Positions 1-8,568 of a DNA stretch of 14,270 bases are shown piece after piece; within the stretch, counting starts at the first letter, position 1, and every line of letters begins with the position of its first letter. Under the pieces are notes generated by a model. The model was not told where the DNA came from and searched no databases. It saw nothing but the letters and a program-made list of their open reading frames with translations. The position numbers and the translations under genes are program-made. The stretch is taken from the NCBI GenBank assembly GCA_003552365.1, contig PUKR01000167.1, positions 1-14,270 on the forward strand, written 5' to 3'. The DNA comes from Syntrophomonadaceae bacterium (GTDB lineage: Bacteria > Bacillota > Dethiobacteria > DTU022).

Positions 1-576
1 CCGCTTGAGCATGACATCCGATTTGTGGAAGATAACTGGGAAGCCCCGACCCTGGGAGCATGGGGATTGGGCTGGGAAGTATGGCTTGACGGGATGGAAA
101 TTACCCAGTTTACTTACTTCCAGCAGGTAGGGGGCTATGATGTTGAAGAGGTGCCGGTAGAACTTACTTACGGTCTTGAAAGGATTGCAATGTACTTACA
201 GGATCGAGATAATGTTTTTGATTTGACCTGGACCGGCGATATTACCTACGGGGAGGTCTATAAACGGGTGGAGTGGGAACAATCCAGTTATAGCTTTGAT
301 TATGCAGACCTTGAACTGCTGTTTAACCTGTTTAATTTATATGAAAAGGAAGCAAAAAGGCTTCTGGAACTAAACCTGGTTTATCCCGCCTACGACTATA
401 TTTTGAAATGCTCCCATACTTTTAATAATCTTGATGCCAGGGGAGCAATCAGCGTTACTGAAAGGGCTGCCTATATCGGCCGGGTCCGCACCCTGGCCCG
501 GTCTTGTGCCGAGTGTTACCTCAAACAGCGGGAAGAAGCCGGATACCCCTTAATGGCCGGAGGTGCATTAAAATGA
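1..576 (+). CDS. glyQ: Glycyl-tRNA synthetase alpha subunit (3' part)
   Basis: This is the catalytic alpha chain of the two-subunit (alpha2beta2) bacterial glycyl-tRNA synthetase, which charges tRNA-Gly with glycine in the cytoplasm. The reading frame is open at base 1, so the gene begins outside the window; 191 codons remain against roughly 295 in the family, so about the first 100 residues are missing. Visible signatures are EDNWEAPTLGAWGLGWEVW followed by DGMEITQFTYFQQVGG (class II motif 2 region) and the motif-3-like LTYGLERIAMYLQ. The C-terminal half is helical, with YDYILKCSHTFNNLDARGAISVTERAAYI, shown here only as a position marker near residues 125-155 of the visible part. Its TGA stop overlaps the glyS ATG (ATGA), which implies translational coupling of the two subunits. 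Identification is secure; only the start is unknown. Confidence 0.97.
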   Translation, partial: PLEHDIRFVEDNWEAPTLGAWGLGWEVWLDGMEITQFTYFQQVGGYDVEEVPVELTYGLERIAMYLQDRDNVFDLTWTGDITYGEVYKRVEWEQSSYSFDYADLELLFNLFNLYEKEAKRLLELNLVYPAYDYILKCSHTFNNLDARGAISVTERAAYIGRVRTLARSCAECYLKQREEAGYPLMAGGALK

Positions 577-2651
577 GAAAAAGCAACGATTTAATAATGG
601 AAATAGGATGTGAAGAAATACCTTCCCGGTTTTTGCCCGGAGCCATGGAACAGTTGAAAGATGGAGCTGCTTCCGTTTTAAAAGAAAACAGGCTTAACTA
701 TGGCAAAATATCAACCTATGCCACTCCCAGGCGGCTGGTAGTTTTGGTTAAAGAACTGGAGTCGATCCAGGAAGATTTGGTGGAGCGAGTAAAGGGGCCG
801 CCTGTAAACCGGGCTTATGATGAACAGGGACAACCGACCAAAGCCCTAACGGGATGTGTCCAGTCTCAGGGGATCTCTATGGAACAAATCGAAGAAGAAA
901 CTATCAAAGAAGCCCGCTACATTTTTGCCCGTAAAGAGATAGCCGGCCAACCGGCGGAAATAATACTGCCGGAACTGCTGCCACAGCTTATTCGTAAGTT
1001 AAGCTTTCCACGGCCGATGTACTGGCAAAGCAAAGAAGTTCGTTTTGCCCGTCCGATTCGCTGGCTGCTTGCACTCTATAACGACAAAGAACTGCCGTTT
1101 GAATTTGCCAGCGTTACTGCAGGCAGGCATACTTACGGGCACCGGTTTTTAGCTCCCGGCCCGTTTGAAATTAATGATGTGAGCCATTATTTCCGCTGTC
1201 TTGAGGAAAGCTACATCATTCTTGACCAGGAACGCCGCAAAGAGATGATCACAGATCAGCTCAAGCAAAAAGCAGAAGAAATTGGCGGGGAAGCTCTAAT
1301 TGACCAGGAATTGCTGGAAGAGGTAACTTACCTGGTTGAGTATCCGGTTGCTGTTGATGGTTCTTTCGATCAAGCTTACCTGGATTTGCCCCAGGAAGTG
1401 CCGATTACCACCATGCAAAATCACCAGCGGTATTTCCCTGTAGTGGAAAAAGAAAGCGGACGTTTAATGCCTAATTTTATCGGGATCAGCAATAACAAAT
1501 TTAATCCCAACATAAGGAAAGGATACGCCAAAGTTTTGCAGGCCCGTTTGGCTGACGGTCGTTTTTTCTTTAATGAAGATCGCAAACAGCCACTGGAAGA
1601 ATATGTTAAAGAGTTAAGGAATGTTGTTTTTCTTGAATCCCTGGGGACTCTTGAGCAAAAACGATCCCGGCTGGTTGAACTTACCGGCAAGCTTAGTGAA
1701 GCTTTGGACCTGTCGCCAGATAAATCCGAAAAAGCGGAAAGGATTGCTCACCTTTGTAAGGCAGACCTTGTTACCGGGATGGTCAATGAGTTTACCGAGC
1801 TGCAGGGAGTTATGGGACGTGAATATGCAAGGCTTAGCGGTGAAGACCCGGAGGTTGCCGATGGCATCTATGAGCACTACCTTCCCCGCTATTACGGTGA
1901 TCAACTGCCATCCAGCCTGGAGGCAGCCCTGGTATCCCTGGCCGATCGCATTGATACCCTGGCCGGTTGTTTTGCGACCGGGATCCAGCCAACCGGCTCA
2001 CAGGACCCTTACGGACTGCGTAGACAGGCACAGGGAACGGTCAATATTCTTTTTGGCATGAAAGTCGCTATTCCCCTCGGAGATTTACTTGAACTAGCCC
2101 TGGACTCAATTTCGTCAAAAATTGATCTGGACAGTGAAGAACGAGAGAAGGTTAAAGCAAGCCTGTGGGACTTTATGATCCAAAGAATTCGATTTAACCT
2201 CCAGGAACAGGGGACCGGTCATGATTTAATCGAAGCGGTGCTTGCTGTTGACTTTGATACAGTGACGGAACTTTTCCACCGGGTAGAGGTTTTAAATGAA
2301 TATTTACAGGGCCCGCTTCTTGACGATGTAATTATCGCTTATAACCGGGCGGCCAACCTGGCCGGCAAAGCAGCAGGGGGAGAGGTTGATCAAAGCCTGC
2401 TTGTTGAACCGGCAGAAAAAGAACTGTACGAAAAATACCAGGTTGTGCGGGATCAAATAAAAGATATAAATGATCCGGCGGAACTCCTGGAAAAATTGGG
2501 GGAGTTAAAAGAACCGGTCGATCGTTTTTTTGATCATGTGATGGTCATGGTTGATGATGATCGGCTCCGTGAAAACAGGTTAAATATGCTTTTTGCGATC
2601 AAGGCATTGTTTAACAGGTTGGCTGATTTTTCCAAGCTGCAAACTCCTTAA
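573..2651 (+). CDS. glyS: Glycyl-tRNA synthetase beta subunit
   Basis: Beta chain of tetrameric glycyl-tRNA synthetase; it supplies most of the tRNA-binding surface for the GlyQ catalytic subunit. The ATG at 573 is preferred over a longer frame starting at 504 because GGAGGTG lies at 559-565 with 7 bases of spacing and the protein then begins MRKSNDLIMEIGCEEIPSR, the usual GlyS N-terminus (residues 9-19 carry the EIGCEEIP signature). It is 692 residues, the normal family size. Further landmarks are ATPRRLVVLV near residue 50, DGRFFFNEDRK near 328-338, an HD-like helical segment AHLCKADLVTGMVNEF near 390-410, DPYGLRRQAQGTVNIL near 480, and a C-terminal DALR-type anticodon-binding part ending in NRLNMLFAIKALFNRLADFS. 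It overlaps glyQ by four bases. No terminator is obvious after the stop. Confidence 0.97.
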   Translation: MRKSNDLIMEIGCEEIPSRFLPGAMEQLKDGAASVLKENRLNYGKISTYATPRRLVVLVKELESIQEDLVERVKGPPVNRAYDEQGQPTKALTGCVQSQGISMEQIEEETIKEARYIFARKEIAGQPAEIILPELLPQLIRKLSFPRPMYWQSKEVRFARPIRWLLALYNDKELPFEFASVTAGRHTYGHRFLAPGPFEINDVSHYFRCLEESYIILDQERRKEMITDQLKQKAEEIGGEALIDQELLEEVTYLVEYPVAVDGSFDQAYLDLPQEVPITTMQNHQRYFPVVEKESGRLMPNFIGISNNKFNPNIRKGYAKVLQARLADGRFFFNEDRKQPLEEYVKELRNVVFLESLGTLEQKRSRLVELTGKLSEALDLSPDKSEKAERIAHLCKADLVTGMVNEFTELQGVMGREYARLSGEDPEVADGIYEHYLPRYYGDQLPSSLEAALVSLADRIDTLAGCFATGIQPTGSQDPYGLRRQAQGTVNILFGMKVAIPLGDLLELALDSISSKIDLDSEEREKVKASLWDFMIQRIRFNLQEQGTGHDLIEAVLAVDFDTVTELFHRVEVLNEYLQGPLLDDVIIAYNRAANLAGKAAGGEVDQSLLVEPAEKELYEKYQVVRDQIKDINDPAELLEKLGELKEPVDRFFDHVMVMVDDDRLRENRLNMLFAIKALFNRLADFSKLQTP

Positions 2652-2662
2652 AAATAATCTTT

Positions 2663-2695
2663 TTGCAGGAAGAGGCTGGTTCTCTATCGTATAAT
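2663..2695 (+). promoter_or_regulatory. Possible promoter for the yqfL-ppdK pair
   Basis: A perfect -10 hexamer TATAAT sits at 2690-2695 in the 135-base gap after glyS. The best -35 candidate, TTGCAG at 2663-2668, is 21 bases away, which is too far; pairing it with TATCGT at 2685-2690 gives a 16-base spacer but a poorer -10. So the site is weak or needs an activator. Readthrough from glyS is an alternative since no terminator is seen. Confidence 0.3.
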
Positions 2696-2786
2696 TAAAC
2701 AATAGTTTAGTTGTCTACAAGAAAACGGTCTATGTTTTTCCAGGCAGGCTAAATATTACTGTATAAACCAGGAGAGGAGTTTGTTG

Positions 2787-3611
2787 ATGGAGGGGTCTAC
2801 TGAAAAACCGGTTGTTTACATAGTTTCTGATTCAATCGGTGATACTGCTGAGTTTGTGGTCAAAGCAGTGGCCAGCCAGTTTAATTCCGGCCAGGTGGAA
2901 ATGCGAAGGGTGCCGTTCGTGGAAAATGAATCACAGATAAGGGATGTTTTTGAAGAAGCTTCCGGTGGAAATGCAATCATTGCTTATACCCTGGTAGTTC
3001 CCGAGCTGCGACAGGCAATGGCCGAAGAGGCTTTGCACCACAATGTGCAAACAGCCGATATCCTCGGTTCCCTGATGGGTGCTTTCAGCAGAGTTACCTG
3101 TAAGGAGCCCCATCTTGAACCCGGGAAAATCAGGCAGCTTGACGAAGCATATTTCCGCCGGGTTGCAGCGATCGAGTTCGCCGTCAAACATGACGATGGG
3201 AAAGACCCGCGCGGTCTAATGAAAGCTGACGTGGTTTTAATCGGTATCTCCAGGACTTCGAAAACCCCTTTGAGCATGTACCTGGCTCACCAGGGTATTA
3301 TGGTTGCGAATTTACCGCTGGTTCCCGAAGTAGAACCACCTGAAGAATTGTTTTGGGTGCCGTCCAAAAAAATAGTCGGCCTGGTAATTAATCCCGGGCA
3401 GCTTCAGCAAATCAGGCGGGAGCGATTAAAGAGCCTGGGGCTTGACGAAAATGCCGATTATGTCAATGTTGAAAGAATATCAGAAGAGCTAACCTATGCT
3501 CGCCGGATAATGAAAAAAATAGGCTGTACTGTTTTTGACGTGTCCGATAAGGCTGTGGAAGAAGTGGCCGGCAGGATTATTCAGGTTATCAAAGGAGGGG
3601 AAACAATTTGA
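2787..3611 (+). CDS. yqfL: Pyruvate, phosphate dikinase regulatory protein (bifunctional kinase/phosphorylase)
   Basis: A DUF299/PPSR-family enzyme. Family members inactivate PPDK by ADP-dependent phosphorylation of a threonine beside the catalytic histidine and reactivate it by Pi-dependent dephosphorylation. The N-terminus reads VVYIVSDSIGDTAEFVVKAV, typical of the family, and a P-loop-like nucleotide site GISRTSKT lies at residues 153-160, followed by PLSMYLAHQG. At 274 residues it is normal length. The ATG at 2787 is chosen because AGGAGAGGAG ends at 2779, leaving 7 bases; an in-frame TTG at 2781 would leave only one base to the nearer GGAG. The gene overlaps ppdK by four bases (TTGA at 3608-3611), so regulator and target are co-expressed. 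The symbol follows the Bacillus homologue; ppsR is also used for the family. Confidence 0.95.
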   Translation: MEGSTEKPVVYIVSDSIGDTAEFVVKAVASQFNSGQVEMRRVPFVENESQIRDVFEEASGGNAIIAYTLVVPELRQAMAEEALHHNVQTADILGSLMGAFSRVTCKEPHLEPGKIRQLDEAYFRRVAAIEFAVKHDDGKDPRGLMKADVVLIGISRTSKTPLSMYLAHQGIMVANLPLVPEVEPPEELFWVPSKKIVGLVINPGQLQQIRRERLKSLGLDENADYVNVERISEELTYARRIMKKIGCTVFDVSDKAVEEVAGRIIQVIKGGETI

Positions 3612-6274
3612 GCGCTGGACAGTATGTTTTTCCATTTGAGCAGGGTGACAAATCGATGAAAATTTTGCTGGGCGGCAAGGGAGCCAACCTGGCTGAAATG
3701 GCAGGTATAGGTTTGCCGGTACCACCGGGCTTTACTGTTACCACCGAAGCCTGTAACCGGTTTTTAAAAAAAGGGGAAAAGCTATGGCCCGAATTAGAAA
3801 AGGAAATCCTTGATAACCTGAAAATCTTGGAAGAAAAAACCGGCCGCAGTTTTGGCGGAAGGCAACCGCTTTTACTGTCGGTTCGCTCAGGTGCTGTTTA
3901 TTCTATGCCGGGGATGATGGATACAATCCTGAACCTCGGTTTAAACAATGAGACCTGCGAACACCTTGCCGCTGAAGCCGGAAGCCGGCATTTTGCCCTC
4001 GATTGTTACCGCCGTTTTATTCAAATGTTTGGTGATGTTGTCTTGAAGATAGGCCACCACCACTTTGAAAATATATTAACCGAAGCAAGGCAGGAAAAAC
4101 AAGTAGATACGGATGCGGAACTGGATGTTGATGCCCTGGAAAAAATAGTTGAAAACTTTCTGGCAGTGGTTATAAAAGAAACAGGCCGTTCATTTCCACT
4201 TGATCCCGAAGAACAGCTTTTTATGGCGGTTAAAGCGGTTTTCAAGTCATGGAATACCGATCGCGCCGTGGTATACCGGCAGGCAAACCGCATTCCCGAT
4301 GATCTTGGTACAGCAGTTAATGTGCAGGCCATGGTTTTTGGTAACCTGGGAGAAGACAGTGGCACCGGCGTTGCCTTTACCCGCAATCCTTCCACCGGTG
4401 AACCTGTAATATATGGTGAATACCTGCTCAATGCCCAGGGGGAAGATGTAGTAGCCGGAATTCGCACCCCCCGTTCCCTTGAGGGCCTGGAAAATGACAT
4501 GCCTGATGTTTACAGGCAATTTATCGATACCTGCCGCACTTTAGAGAAACATTACAAAGATATGCAGGATATAGAATTTACCATCGAGAGAAATAACCTC
4601 TACATGTTGCAGACCCGTAATGGCAAAAGAACCGCCAATGCAGCTTTAAGGATTGCTGTTGATATGGTTAACGAAGGCTTAATCGATAAGACCGAAGCTT
4701 TAATGCGTGTAGATCCGGCACAGCTCGAGCAGTTGTTACACTGGCGCATCGACCCCGAGGCAAAGATGAATTATATTGCCAGGGGACTGCCTGCTTCTCC
4801 CGGGGCCGCTTCTGGTAAAGTGGTTTTCGAAGCAGATAAGGCCCAGGAAATGGCCCAAAATGGAGAAAAAGTCCTTTTGGTTCGGCCTGAAACAACCCCC
4901 GATGACATTCACGGAATTATTGCCGCCCAGGGAGTGCTTACCAGCCGGGGCGGAATGACAAGCCATGCTGCAGTTGTTGCCCGGGGCATGGGTAAACCGT
5001 GTGTATGCGGCTGTGAAGAACTGAGAATTGATCTTAACAAGGGTGTTTTTTATGTCAGCGGCCAGGAATACAACCAGGGAGAAATATTATCAATTGACGG
5101 TTCTACCGGGCAGGTAATACTTGGTGAAGCGCCCTTAATTGAACCTCAATTTACCGAACAGTTTTACGAGCTCCTGGGGTGGGCTGATGATGTGCGCCGC
5201 TTGAGAGTTCGGGCCAATGCCGATAACCCTGCTGATTCACGGCGTGCTGTTGAGCTGGGGGCCCAGGGAATAGGTCTTTGCCGTACAGAGCATATGTTTA
5301 TGGCCGCTGATCGAGTGCCGGCAGTTCAAAAAATGATCCTGTCTACCGACCCTGAGAAAAGAGAAGCCGCCCTGCAAGAACTTCTTCCGATGCAGCAGGA
5401 AGATTTCAGGGGGATATTAAAAGCGATGGCAGGATTCCCGGTTACAATCCGGCTTTTGGACCCTCCCCTGCACGAATTTCTCCCCGATCGTGAAGAACTG
5501 ATTTTGGAAGTAGATCGCTTGCAGCGCGAAGGAAACGACGGCGAAAAACTTAAAGAAAAGGAAGAAATGCTGCAGAAAGTTCAGCTGCTTTCAGAATATA
5601 ACCCGATGCTGGGGCACCGTGGATGCCGCCTGGGTTTAGTTTATCCGGAAATATACCGGATGCAGGTTAGGGCGGTATTTCTCGCCGCTTTTGATCTTTT
5701 AGATGAAGGAATGGAGCCCGACCAACTTTTACCGGAGATAATGATTCCACTGGTTGGTCACCGGGACGAAATGGACAGGATGAAGCACCTGGCTGAAGAA
5801 ACGATTGAAGAACTGTTTAAGGAAAAAGGCAAAACACTGCCTTACCTGGTCGGGACAATGATTGAGCTGCCACGTGCCTGCCTGGTTGCCGATCAACTGG
5901 CCCACTCGGCTTCTTTTTTCTCTTTCGGAACCAATGACTTAACCCAGACTACCCTTGGTTACAGCAGAGATGATGCCGAAGCAAAATTCCTGCCCTTTTA
6001 TATACAGCAGAAAATCCTGGAGGCAAACCCCTTCGCTGAATTAGACCAGGAAGGGGTCGGCCAGCTGGTAAAGCTTGCTATTGAAAAGGGAAGAAAAGTG
6101 AGGCCGGACCTGAAAATTGGCATATGCGGTGAACATGGCGGTGACCCTGAATCAATCGGCTTTTTCCATGAAGCCGGGTTGGATTATGTCAGCTGTTCTC
6201 CATACAGGATTCCAATTGCGCGCCTCTCGGCGGCAAGATCGGTGCTTGCCAACGGGGAAAGCAGAACCGAATAG
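3608..6274 (+). CDS. ppdK: Pyruvate, phosphate dikinase
   Basis: Catalyses reversible conversion of pyruvate, ATP and Pi to phosphoenolpyruvate, AMP and PPi in the cytoplasm; in anaerobes it links pyruvate to gluconeogenesis or runs in PPi-dependent glycolysis. 888 residues, normal for the family. Three parts are visible: the N-terminal ATP-grasp domain (GGKGANLAEM with Lys24; SVRSGAVYSMPGMMDT with Arg93), the swivelling phosphohistidine domain (RGGMTSHAAVVARGMGKPC, with His453 as phosphoryl carrier and Thr451 as the regulatory site) and the C-terminal PEP/pyruvate TIM barrel (GIGLCRTEHMF, GTMIELPRACLVADQLA, FFSFGTNDLTQTTLGYSRDD, GICGEHGGDP with the general acid Cys840). The start is TTG at 3608, with GGAGGGG at 3594-3600 seven bases upstream. 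It is translationally coupled to its regulator. Confidence 0.98.
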   Translation: MSAGQYVFPFEQGDKSMKILLGGKGANLAEMAGIGLPVPPGFTVTTEACNRFLKKGEKLWPELEKEILDNLKILEEKTGRSFGGRQPLLLSVRSGAVYSMPGMMDTILNLGLNNETCEHLAAEAGSRHFALDCYRRFIQMFGDVVLKIGHHHFENILTEARQEKQVDTDAELDVDALEKIVENFLAVVIKETGRSFPLDPEEQLFMAVKAVFKSWNTDRAVVYRQANRIPDDLGTAVNVQAMVFGNLGEDSGTGVAFTRNPSTGEPVIYGEYLLNAQGEDVVAGIRTPRSLEGLENDMPDVYRQFIDTCRTLEKHYKDMQDIEFTIERNNLYMLQTRNGKRTANAALRIAVDMVNEGLIDKTEALMRVDPAQLEQLLHWRIDPEAKMNYIARGLPASPGAASGKVVFEADKAQEMAQNGEKVLLVRPETTPDDIHGIIAAQGVLTSRGGMTSHAAVVARGMGKPCVCGCEELRIDLNKGVFYVSGQEYNQGEILSIDGSTGQVILGEAPLIEPQFTEQFYELLGWADDVRRLRVRANADNPADSRRAVELGAQGIGLCRTEHMFMAADRVPAVQKMILSTDPEKREAALQELLPMQQEDFRGILKAMAGFPVTIRLLDPPLHEFLPDREELILEVDRLQREGNDGEKLKEKEEMLQKVQLLSEYNPMLGHRGCRLGLVYPEIYRMQVRAVFLAAFDLLDEGMEPDQLLPEIMIPLVGHRDEMDRMKHLAEETIEELFKEKGKTLPYLVGTMIELPRACLVADQLAHSASFFSFGTNDLTQTTLGYSRDDAEAKFLPFYIQQKILEANPFAELDQEGVGQLVKLAIEKGRKVRPDLKIGICGEHGGDPESIGFFHEAGLDYVSCSPYRIPIARLSAARSVLANGESRTE

Positions 6275-6323
6275 TCGTGTAAAATTTGATGTAACTGCCG
6301 AAGTTAAACAGGAAAATATCAAT

Positions 6324-6351
6324 TTGTGACGAATACTAGGTAAGTTAAAAT
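6324..6351 (+). promoter_or_regulatory. Putative sigma-A promoter of the flavoprotein gene
   Basis: TTGTGA at 6324-6329 and TAAAAT at 6346-6351 are separated by 16 bases. The predicted start of transcription, near 6358, falls right at the Shine-Dalgarno AAGGAG (6358-6363), giving a very short leader. The match is fair, so the call is tentative, but there is no other promoter in the 97-base gap after ppdK. Confidence 0.42.
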
Positions 6352-6371
6352 AGTAGCAAGGAGTGATCTAA

Positions 6372-8462
6372 TTGACTCAGCATGGTAACCAGGATTTAGC
6401 ATTGGAAAATATCCATCCACCCTGTCAATCAGCCTGTCCGCTGCACCAGGGTGTCCGTGATTATTTACTGGCGATTGCCACCGGGGATTTTGATCGGTCG
6501 CTGGCGATAATCAAGGAAACAAACCCGCTGCCTTTTGTTTGCGGGACTATTTGTGCCCATCACTGTGAAGATGAATGCCGTCGCAATGATGTGGATAAAC
6601 CTCCTTCCATCCGTGGACTAAAGCGCTTTGCGATTGAATATGGTAATGCAAAGGCGGCGCCTCCCGAGGATGATTCCAGGGTTAGCGGTAAAGTAGCTGT
6701 GATCGGTGCCGGCCCCGCCGGCCTTACTGCAGCTTACGACCTGGCCCGAATGGGAGCTGATGTAACTGTTTTTGACAGTGACCAAAAAGCCGGTGGAGCG
6801 GTCCGCCATTATATACCTCTTTACCGTTTGCCCGATGAAGCAGTTGATCAGGACATCGCAGAAATTGAAGAACAGGGAGTTAAATTTGAGTACGGTAAGG
6901 AGTTAGGCAAAGATTTTACCATCGAACAGCTGGAGAAAGAGGGCTACCAATCAATTCTCCTGGCCATGGGTTTACCGGTTAGCCGCGGCTTGAATTTGCC
7001 GGGATCCGAAGGTGAAGGTATCATTTATGCCCTGCCTTTCTTAAAACAGGTCAAAAGGGAAGGATTTAAATTTGAAGGTAATCCCACTGTAATAGTTATC
7101 GGCGGGGGTAACGTGGCCATGGATGTTGCTCGCTCGGCATTGCGTGCGGGAGCGGGTAAAGTAAAACTGGCCTGCCTTGAATGTGACGATGAGATGCCGG
7201 CATTTAGCTGGGAAATAGAAGAAGCCCAGGAAGAGGGAGTGGAAATGAATCCTTCCTGGGGGCCGGACGCTATTATTCGGGAAAATGGAAAAATAAAGGG
7301 CCTTCAGCTGGTTGAATGCACCTGTGTCTTTGATGATCAGGGACGGTTCAATCCCGAGTTTAACAAGGATAACAAGGAGATGATCGATGGAGACATTGTT
7401 ATCTTTGCCATTGGCCAGGGTGGAGACCCCGAGCCAGTTCGCGGGGAAATAGAGCTTGATGAACGCGGTCGCCCAATCTTGAACCACCGGACGATGCAAA
7501 CCAGCCGTCCCGGGGTTTTTGGCTGTGGCGAGATGTTTACCGGTCCCGGTACGGCAGTCCAATCAATGGGTAATGGACGCCTGGCGGCAAAAGCAATTGC
7601 CTGTTACCTGGAGGGCATCCCCTTTGACAGCCAGGTTCTTGAAGAAACTCCTGAACTTGAAAAACTGGACGAAAAAGTGGCCGGGGAAATCGATCGCGTC
7701 GAGCGCAACCCGATTCCCATGATGTCACCGGAAGAACGGGTTCGTCACTTTAAGCAGGCTGAATATGGCTATGATCCCGAAACTGCGATTTGTGAAGCAC
7801 GTCGCTGTCTAACCTGTGCCGCAGGTGCTCAGCGTATCGATGAACTGTGCGTGAACTGTCTTACATGTGTAAGGGTCTGTCCTTATGATGTGCCTGTGAT
7901 TAACGAAGAAGGTACAGTCACTATCCGCAATGAACATTGCCAGGCCTGCGGGTTGTGCATGGGCGTTTGCCCTGTTTATGCAATTAAGTTCCGTTCTTCT
8001 TACGTGGAAGAAGCTGCGGAAGCAATTGAACCTGCGGTTCAGAAGCTTGCCGCCAAGCGTAACGGTGAATCGGCTATGCTGGCAATAACCTGTGCTTACG
8101 GAGCATTTGCGCTGCCGGAGTTTCTCCAAAAAGAACATAAAAACACTGCTCTGGTGCGCTATCCCTGCGTAGGAAAAGTTGATTCACTGCATATGCTTGA
8201 GGCTATTGAACATGGAGCCGACGGGGTTGTAGTTATAGGTTGCAGCGAAAGTGACAAGTTTAATTGCCAGTATAAAGAAATTAGCCAGTGGACAGAGAAA
8301 CGGGTTGGCCGCGCCGCCGAACTGCTCGAAGCTATCGGGCTTGAGCGTGAGCGTGTCAGTTATACTGAGCTGCCCGGAGAAGAAATAGATAGGTTTGATC
8401 AGTTGATCGAGGAAGCCGCTAAAAATCTTAAAGAGGCGGGTAAACCTTCTGAAGAAGAATAA
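6372..8462 (+). CDS. Multi-FeS FAD/NAD(P) oxidoreductase fused to a ferredoxin and an MvhD/FlpD-like domain
   Basis: A 696-residue cytoplasmic electron-transfer flavoprotein with no signal or membrane segment. Domains in order: a GltD/dihydropyrimidine-dehydrogenase-like N-terminal FeS region (Cys18, 22, 57, 61, 65, 69); an FAD-binding Rossmann fold (GAGPAGL from residue 112) containing an NAD(P)-binding insert (GGGNVAMDVA from 244) and closing with GVFGCGEMFTGPGTAVQSMGNG's region near residue 380; Cys479/Cys482; a 2[4Fe-4S] ferredoxin (Cys493, 496, 499, 503 and Cys523, 526, 529, 533, each ending CP); and an MvhD-like domain from about 570 (Cys574, Cys599 in YPCVGKVD, Cys624 and Cys632 in GCSESDKFNC). 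MvhD proteins pass electrons between hydrogenase or formate dehydrogenase and heterodisulfide-reductase-like flavoproteins, so a role in NAD(P)H/ferredoxin-linked electron transfer is inferred; the partner is unknown. The start is TTG, with AAGGAG eight bases upstream. It stands alone between ppdK and dnaG. Confidence 0.9.
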   Translation: MTQHGNQDLALENIHPPCQSACPLHQGVRDYLLAIATGDFDRSLAIIKETNPLPFVCGTICAHHCEDECRRNDVDKPPSIRGLKRFAIEYGNAKAAPPEDDSRVSGKVAVIGAGPAGLTAAYDLARMGADVTVFDSDQKAGGAVRHYIPLYRLPDEAVDQDIAEIEEQGVKFEYGKELGKDFTIEQLEKEGYQSILLAMGLPVSRGLNLPGSEGEGIIYALPFLKQVKREGFKFEGNPTVIVIGGGNVAMDVARSALRAGAGKVKLACLECDDEMPAFSWEIEEAQEEGVEMNPSWGPDAIIRENGKIKGLQLVECTCVFDDQGRFNPEFNKDNKEMIDGDIVIFAIGQGGDPEPVRGEIELDERGRPILNHRTMQTSRPGVFGCGEMFTGPGTAVQSMGNGRLAAKAIACYLEGIPFDSQVLEETPELEKLDEKVAGEIDRVERNPIPMMSPEERVRHFKQAEYGYDPETAICEARRCLTCAAGAQRIDELCVNCLTCVRVCPYDVPVINEEGTVTIRNEHCQACGLCMGVCPVYAIKFRSSYVEEAAEAIEPAVQKLAAKRNGESAMLAITCAYGAFALPEFLQKEHKNTALVRYPCVGKVDSLHMLEAIEHGADGVVVIGCSESDKFNCQYKEISQWTEKRVGRAAELLEAIGLERERVSYTELPGEEIDRFDQLIEEAAKNLKEAGKPSEEE

Positions 8463-8475
8463 GCTATAAAACATT

Positions 8476-8502
8476 TGTCTGCCCAGCTGTGCTGGGCAGA
8501 CA
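8476..8502 (+). terminator. Strong hairpin after the flavoprotein gene, probable terminator
   Basis: A perfect 12-bp stem, 8476-8487 against 8491-8502, with a three-base loop (TGT), begins 14 bases after the stop codon. It is followed by CTAAAAATTTATTATTTA rather than an uninterrupted T-run, so it is imperfect as an intrinsic terminator, though its position makes a 3'-end or mRNA-stabilising role likely. Confidence 0.55.
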
Positions 8503-8529
8503 CTAAAAATTTATTATTTAGATTGTTTG

Positions 8530-8563
8530 AGGCCCCGGGCAATAAGAATATTTACCGGGGCCT
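8530..8563. repeat. Second GC-rich inverted repeat
   Basis: AGGCCCCGG at 8530-8538 pairs exactly with CCGGGGCCT at 8555-8563 across a 16-base AT-rich loop. No T-run follows. Bases 8531-8536 could alternatively pair with GGGGCC at 8771-8776, just before the dnaG-proximal terminator. It may be a backup terminator, a protein-binding site, or the 5' end of the structured RNA region that follows. A poor promoter-like pair (TTGAGG at 8527, TATTTA at 8549) overlaps it. Confidence 0.4.
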
Positions 8564-8568
8564 GATTT

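Noticed and set aside
504..572. N-terminal extension of GlyS from the ATG at 504
   Set aside because: It lies inside glyQ in another frame, has no GlyS-like sequence, and the ATG at 573 has a strong ribosome site and the family N-terminus.
2781..2786. TTG start two codons upstream for the PPDK regulator
   Set aside because: The nearer GGAG would be only one base away; the ATG at 2787 has proper spacing.
4021..4500. 159-codon antisense frame within ppdK
   Set aside because: It mirrors ppdK codon usage (Ser/Arg/Thr-rich translation), has no ribosome site and no recognisable domain.
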